A DNA stretch of 64,000 nucleotides from Pelosinus fermentans DSM 17108 (lineage in GTDB: Bacteria > Bacillota > Negativicutes > DSM-13327), in contig NZ_AKVN02000001.1 of the NCBI RefSeq assembly GCF_000271485.2, positions 1,306,001-1,370,000 on the forward strand, given 5' to 3'. The notes under the pieces were generated by a model that did not search any database, was not told the DNA's origin, and saw nothing but the letters and a program-made list of their open reading frames with translations. This document shows, one piece after another, positions 59,759 to 64,000 of this stretch (the first letter of the stretch is position 1; each line of letters opens with the position of its first letter). Position numbers and translations under genes: made by a program.

Positions 59759-62497
59759 ATGCAAAAGAAGGTATTGCATGTTAATGGACTACCGCGAGTT
59801 TTAATCGTAAATCCAGAAACCAGTCTGGCAAGTGTACTTCGAGAGCAGCTCTTATTAACGGGCTGCAAAGTGGGCTGTAATCAGGGGCAATGCGGAACTT
59901 GTTCGATTATCATGGATGGAAAAGTAGTTCGCTCCTGCATTGTCAAGATGAAGAGAGTACCGGATGAAGCAAACATTACTACCATTGAAGGTTTGGCCAA
60001 ACCAGAGAATCTCCATCCCCTGCAGGTAGCTTGGATGGCATACGGCTGTGCCCAATGTGGTTTCTGTAGCCCAGGGTTCATTCTATCGGCTAAAGTATTG
60101 CTGGACACTAACTCGGCTCCGAAGAGAGAAGATGTCCGTGAGTGGTTTCAAAAGAACCGTAATGCATGTCGATGTACAGGCTACAAGCCACTGGTAGATG
60201 CTGTTATGGCAGCAGCTAAGGTAATGCGGGGCGAAATGCACAAAGAAGATTTACTATATAAACCTGTTGGCAATAAAATTTATGGAACGACATATCATCG
60301 TCCTTCTGCTTTGCGTAAAGTTACTGGTACTTGGGATTATGGCGCTGATGTTGCGCTGCAAATGCCCCCAGGTACATTGCGAATGGCTTTGGTGCAAGCG
60401 GAAGTATCCCATGCTAATATTATGGGTATTGATACTGCAGAAGCTGAAAATATGCCTGGGGTATATAAGGTAATTACTCATAAAGATGTTAAAGGCAAAA
60501 ATCGCATTACTGGTCTGATTACGTTTCCAACCAATAAAGGGGATGGCTGGGATCGGCCCATTCTTTGCGATGAAAAAGTATTCCAGTTTGGCGATGCTAT
60601 CGCAATTATTTGTGCTGATACGGAAGAACATGCCAAAGCTGCAGCCCAGAAAGTTAAAGTTGATTTAGAAATTCTGCCCTCTTACATGAGTGCACCTGCT
60701 GCAATGGCTGCGGATGCGATTGAAATACATCCAGGCGTACCTAATATTTATTTTGAACAGGGTATTATAAAAGGCGAAGATACAGAGCCTATTATGAAAC
60801 AATCAGATGTTGTAACTGTAGAAGTAGATACCTATTGTAGTCGTCAGCCCCATCTGCCTCTTGAACCGGATTGCGGATGTGCTTATTTTGATGAAGAAGG
60901 TCGTTTGACCATTCATTCTAAGAGTATCGGCCTTCATTTACATCATGCCATGATTGTTGCTGGGATTGGTATTGAACCTGAAAAATGCCGCATTGTTCAA
61001 AACCCTGCCGGCGGTACCTTTGGCTACAAATTCAGCCCGACCATTGAAGCGTTGCTTGGTGTTGCCTGCATGGCAACAGGAAAACCTGTTTCCCTTAATT
61101 TCACCATGTATCAGAATATTACGTATACGGGTAAACGTTCTCCTGGCTTTGTTAAATGTAAGCTTGCTGCTGATAAAACAGGGAAACTTCTTGCTATGGA
61201 AACGGACTGGTTTATTGATCACGGTCCTTATTCTGAGTTCGGTGATTTGCTGACTCTGCGTCAAGCTCAATTTACTGGTGCTGGTTATGATATACCCCGG
61301 ATACGGGGCAAAGGTCGTACCGTCTGCACCAATCATGCCTGGGGATCGGCATTTCGTGGATATGGTTCGCCCCAAGCCTTTTTAGCCTCTGAAATAGCCA
61401 TGGATGAACTGGCAGAAAAACTTGGCTTAGATCCATTAGAACTGCGCTTTAAGAATATTTACCGTCCAGGAGCTACTACACCTACGGGGCAAGTGCCTGA
61501 AGTATTTTGTTTTGAAGACATGATTAATACTCTCCGTCCTTTATGGGAAGAAGCTAAAAAACGGTGTAAAGAGCTCTCAACGTCGGAGAAAAAACGTGGC
61601 GTTGGTTTATCTCTTGGTATTTACGGCTGTGGTCTTGATGGCCCAGATAGTTCAGAAGCTTGGGTCGAATTGACAAAGAATGGCATAACCGTCGGAGATT
61701 CTTGGCAAGATCATGGGCAAGGTGCAGATATCGGAACCTTAAGCCATGCTCATGAAACTCTGCGTCCTCTTGGTATTAAAGCAGAGCAAATCAAGCTTGT
61801 GATGAATGACACTGCCTTTACTCCTAACAGTGGACCGTCTGGCGGCAGCCGATCCAACGTCATGACTGGTAACGCGATAAAGGTTGCCTGTGAAATGTTA
61901 TTAAATGCTATGCGTAAGCCGGACGGTACTTACCGCTCCTATGATGAAATGGCAGCCGAAAATCTTCCTCTGCACTACAATGGTAAATGGACAGCATCGA
62001 TGTGTACTGACTGTGACCCAGTTACGGGTCAAGGAAAACCTTTCCCCATCTACATGTATGAACTATTTATGCCTGAAGTGGAAGTTGACATGAAGACCGG
62101 GAAGGCTAAAGTCGTTAAGTTTACCACTGTTGCTGATATGGGAACGATTACGAATAAAACAGCTTGTGATGGCCAGATATATGGTGGTTTAGCGCAAGGT
62201 ATTGGTCTTGCTCTTACAGAAGACTTCGAAGATCTTAAGAAACACACAAACCTGGTTAATTGTGGTTTGCCCTTCATTTATGATGTACCAGATGATATTC
62301 AAATTATCTATAATATTACTCCTCGCGAGCACGGACCTCACGGTGCAGCAGGTGCAGGCGAAGGTCCTTTGAGTGCTCCTCATCCTGGGATTCTTAATGC
62401 CATTTATAATGCATGTGGTGTACGTATTTATGCAATTCCTGCACTGCCCGAAAAGATAAAAGCCGGACTGGCAGCACTATCCACAAGGGACAAATAA
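59759..62497 (+). CDS. mop/aor: Mop-type molybdenum aldehyde oxidoreductase (xanthine oxidase family)
   Basis: 912 residues, co-linear with Desulfovibrio gigas aldehyde oxidoreductase (907), with long identical stretches such as KDVKGKNRITGLITFPTNKG. The plant-type [2Fe-2S] cysteines are C40, C45, C48 and C60. The second [2Fe-2S] set is C100, C103, C137 and C139, the same numbering as D. gigas. The molybdenum-cofactor domains include GGTFGYKFSPT, GSAFRGYGSPQ and GPSGGSRSNVMTGNA. The catalytic Glu is in AAGAGEGPLSAPH near the C terminus. No FAD domain is present. It oxidises aldehydes to acids; the electron acceptor may be the next gene product. Substrate is inferred. Confidence 0.93.
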   Translation: MQKKVLHVNGLPRVLIVNPETSLASVLREQLLLTGCKVGCNQGQCGTCSIIMDGKVVRSCIVKMKRVPDEANITTIEGLAKPENLHPLQVAWMAYGCAQCGFCSPGFILSAKVLLDTNSAPKREDVREWFQKNRNACRCTGYKPLVDAVMAAAKVMRGEMHKEDLLYKPVGNKIYGTTYHRPSALRKVTGTWDYGADVALQMPPGTLRMALVQAEVSHANIMGIDTAEAENMPGVYKVITHKDVKGKNRITGLITFPTNKGDGWDRPILCDEKVFQFGDAIAIICADTEEHAKAAAQKVKVDLEILPSYMSAPAAMAADAIEIHPGVPNIYFEQGIIKGEDTEPIMKQSDVVTVEVDTYCSRQPHLPLEPDCGCAYFDEEGRLTIHSKSIGLHLHHAMIVAGIGIEPEKCRIVQNPAGGTFGYKFSPTIEALLGVACMATGKPVSLNFTMYQNITYTGKRSPGFVKCKLAADKTGKLLAMETDWFIDHGPYSEFGDLLTLRQAQFTGAGYDIPRIRGKGRTVCTNHAWGSAFRGYGSPQAFLASEIAMDELAEKLGLDPLELRFKNIYRPGATTPTGQVPEVFCFEDMINTLRPLWEEAKKRCKELSTSEKKRGVGLSLGIYGCGLDGPDSSEAWVELTKNGITVGDSWQDHGQGADIGTLSHAHETLRPLGIKAEQIKLVMNDTAFTPNSGPSGGSRSNVMTGNAIKVACEMLLNAMRKPDGTYRSYDEMAAENLPLHYNGKWTASMCTDCDPVTGQGKPFPIYMYELFMPEVEVDMKTGKAKVVKFTTVADMGTITNKTACDGQIYGGLAQGIGLALTEDFEDLKKHTNLVNCGLPFIYDVPDDIQIIYNITPREHGPHGAAGAGEGPLSAPHPGILNAIYNACGVRIYAIPALPEKIKAGLAALSTRDK

Positions 62498-62517
62498 GAG
62501 TTTCTATATAAATGTAA

Positions 62518-62589
62518 CCTAAAACGAATTGAAACGTAAATTCAATTCGTTTTAGGCTTTCCAATATACGAATTTTATTGGCGTATATT
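62518..62589 (+). promoter_or_regulatory. Two hairpins between the aldehyde oxidoreductase and flavin/Fe-S genes
   Basis: CCTAAAACGAATTGAA/TTCAATTCGTTTTAGG is a 16-base perfect stem (62518-62556). AATATACG/CGTATATT (62563-62589) follows. The first could partly end the transcript or guard the upstream message. Confidence 0.6.
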
Positions 62590-62609
62590 ATGAAGGAAAG
62601 GGAGATAGT

Positions 62610-64000
62610 ATGGAACAAAAAGTCTTAAAGGAAAGAGAGCAGCAATGTGTTCAAGAGCAGCCTCCAGGATGTACAGCTGCCTGCCCGGTTCATGTTGATG
62701 TAAGAGGCATGGTTGCTGCTATTCAAAAAGAGGACTATAAAGCTGGAGTGCAATTATTATATAAAATGGTACCCTTTCCGCGAATCATTAGTAAAATTTG
62801 TGATCAACCCTGTCAGCAGGCCTGTAAGCGGCAAGAAATAGATGAGTCTATTGCAGTGAATGAGCTGGAAAAAAGCTGCGTGGATAATAGTAATGAATTG
62901 ATTCTTAAAATCACACCAATGCCGCCTAAGGATAAAACCATCGCAATTATTGGAGCTGGATTAAGTGGCTTAACAGCGGCAGTTGAACTAGGCAAAAAGG
63001 GCTATAATGTTGTGATTTTTGAGGCAAAGAAATTATTAGGCGGGAGTATATGGGACATTCCCGAACATCAGCTGCCCAGGCAGAATATTGCTGATGATTT
63101 TGCCATATTAAAAAGAATGCCATTAGAAATTAACTTACATGTTATCGTGAATAATCATAAGAACTCAAAGACATCGTTAGATCATATAAGTGCAACTTTT
63201 GATGCTGTCTATTTAGCAACAGGCTGCATAGAAACAAATCCCCATTATTGGGGACTTGCTCTTGACGTGGGTGGAGGGATTGCCATTCATCCTGCAACGC
63301 TGGCAACGAACGTGCCCAATGTTTTTGCTGGGGGCAGTCTTTACTTGGGACCTGATCGTAAGTCACCAATTACCTCAATCTCTCATGGAAAAATAGCTGC
63401 AAATTCAATCGATCGTTACTTACAAAATGCTTCTCTCACAGCCAGTCGGGAAAAGGAAGGATCTTTTACTTCTTTACTTTACACAAATATTGCCGGAGTA
63501 GAACCGCAAAAGAGGGTACGAAGTGCTGATCCCAATAAAGGCTATACGACGGAAGAAGCAGTAAGGGAGGCGAAGCGCTGCCTATTATGTGAGTGTTTGG
63601 AGTGTGTTAAGGTTTGTGAATATCTGGCTCATTTTCACGCTTATCCAAAGCGGTATGTGCGGGAAGTTTATAATAATTTATCCATTGTGATGGGCGTTCA
63701 CCATGCTAATAAAATGATTAATGCCTGTAATTTATGTGGTTTATGTGAGCAGGTTTGCCCGGGAAATTTGAATATGGGAGAAATTTGCCAAGAAGCAAGA
63801 CGGATTATGGTCAAAAGAGGGAAAATGCCACCAAGAGTCCATGATTTTGCTTTACGAGACATGCAGTTTAGTACCAGTGAGAAGTTTGCATTCAGCAGAC
63901 ATCAACCAGGTTTTGCATCCAGCAGTACCGTATTCTTTCCCGGTTGCCAGCTCAGTGCCTCTTCGCCGGAACATGTAAAAAGCATGTACCAATTCCTTTG
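62610..64000 (+). CDS. FAD/Fe-S oxidoreductase with heterodisulfide-reductase-like end (cut by window end)
   Basis: The ATG at 62610 follows AAAGGGAG and the frame stays open to the window end (463 residues seen). The N terminus has the GltD-type Fe-S motifs CTAACPVHVDVRG and CDQPCQQAC. A FAD-binding Rossmann segment AIIGAGLSGLTAAVELGKKG spans about 112-131, with ATGC and GGSLYLG later. Next come cysteine clusters CLLCECLECVKVCEY and CNLCGLCEQVCPGN, the latter a [4Fe-4S] ferredoxin motif. The last part, VFFPGCQLSASSPEHV, is the start of a CCG (HdrB-like) domain. It probably accepts electrons from, or donates to, the aldehyde oxidoreductase. Confidence 0.85.
   Translation, partial: MEQKVLKEREQQCVQEQPPGCTAACPVHVDVRGMVAAIQKEDYKAGVQLLYKMVPFPRIISKICDQPCQQACKRQEIDESIAVNELEKSCVDNSNELILKITPMPPKDKTIAIIGAGLSGLTAAVELGKKGYNVVIFEAKKLLGGSIWDIPEHQLPRQNIADDFAILKRMPLEINLHVIVNNHKNSKTSLDHISATFDAVYLATGCIETNPHYWGLALDVGGGIAIHPATLATNVPNVFAGGSLYLGPDRKSPITSISHGKIAANSIDRYLQNASLTASREKEGSFTSLLYTNIAGVEPQKRVRSADPNKGYTTEEAVREAKRCLLCECLECVKVCEYLAHFHAYPKRYVREVYNNLSIVMGVHHANKMINACNLCGLCEQVCPGNLNMGEICQEARRIMVKRGKMPPRVHDFALRDMQFSTSEKFAFSRHQPGFASSSTVFFPGCQLSASSPEHVKSMYQFL

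Overview
The window reads as chromosome of an anaerobic, low-GC Firmicute. The gene content (iron-only nitrogenase with NifI proteins between anfH and anfD, split homocitrate synthase, sigma-54 activators, several chemoreceptors, an aldehyde oxidoreductase very like the Desulfovibrio Mop enzyme) fits a member of the Negativicutes such as the Sporomusaceae (Pelosinus/Sporomusa type). That placement is an inference from gene style, not from a marker-gene comparison.

Region 1 (1-9323), nitrogen fixation: the end of anfH, then nifI1, nifI2, anfD, anfG and anfK (Fe-only nitrogenase with its post-translational switch), followed by nifB and a two-subunit homocitrate synthase (nifV-omega, nifV-alpha). 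Three small enzyme genes follow: a gamma-glutamylcyclotransferase-like protein, a class I glutamine amidotransferase and a PNPOx-fold flavoprotein. Region 2 (9324-12700) has a repeat-rich gap and then an unusual three-gene set: a substrate-binding-type protein with no signal peptide, a Cys-containing P-loop GTPase, and an ABC ATPase with no membrane partner. The first and third share an N-terminal DUF1858-like module. Region 3 (12701-18730) is a molybdenum island: molbindin Mop, modABC (minus strand; ModC lacks its usual C-terminal domain), an HTH plus periplasmic-binding-fold regulator, modD and a second modA.

Region 4 (18731-35284): dbpA-type RNA helicase, CCA-type nucleotidyltransferase, a chemoreceptor, a YibE/F membrane protein, a c-di-GMP-I riboswitch ahead of a second chemoreceptor, a response-regulator diguanylate cyclase, and a chemotaxis operon (cheA, cheW, mcp, cheR, cheY, cheX; no cheB). 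Region 5 (35285-40106): a flavodoxin behind a Fur-box-containing palindrome, four tRNAs (Pro, Gly, Cys, Leu), a KimA-type potassium transporter and an RluA-type pseudouridine synthase. Dispersed palindromic repeats are concentrated here.

Region 6 (40107-50988): gamma-glutamyltransferase; a sigma-54 activator followed by a sigma-54 promoter and a sugar-acid operon (a dapA-family remnant, split UxaA, an MFS transporter and a LarA homologue). A second sigma-54 promoter then drives a leader with UAG triplets and an intrinsic terminator, ahead of a sodium:solute symporter gene and a hutP-family antiterminator gene. Region 7 (50989-56150): 5-keto-4-deoxyuronate catabolism (kduI, kduD, kdgT, kdgK) with an IclR-type regulator. 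Region 8 (56151-64000): a second sigma-54 activator, a perfect -24/-12 promoter, and a molybdenum hydroxylase operon (MoeA-like protein, Mop-type aldehyde oxidoreductase, and a flavin/Fe-S heterodisulfide-reductase-like protein cut by the window end).

Molybdenum is a recurring theme. The window joins a Mo-independent nitrogenase, molybdate uptake and storage genes, and a Mo enzyme. The two observations that look least described are the cytoplasmic ABC-like triad and the sigma-54/HutP attenuation leader.
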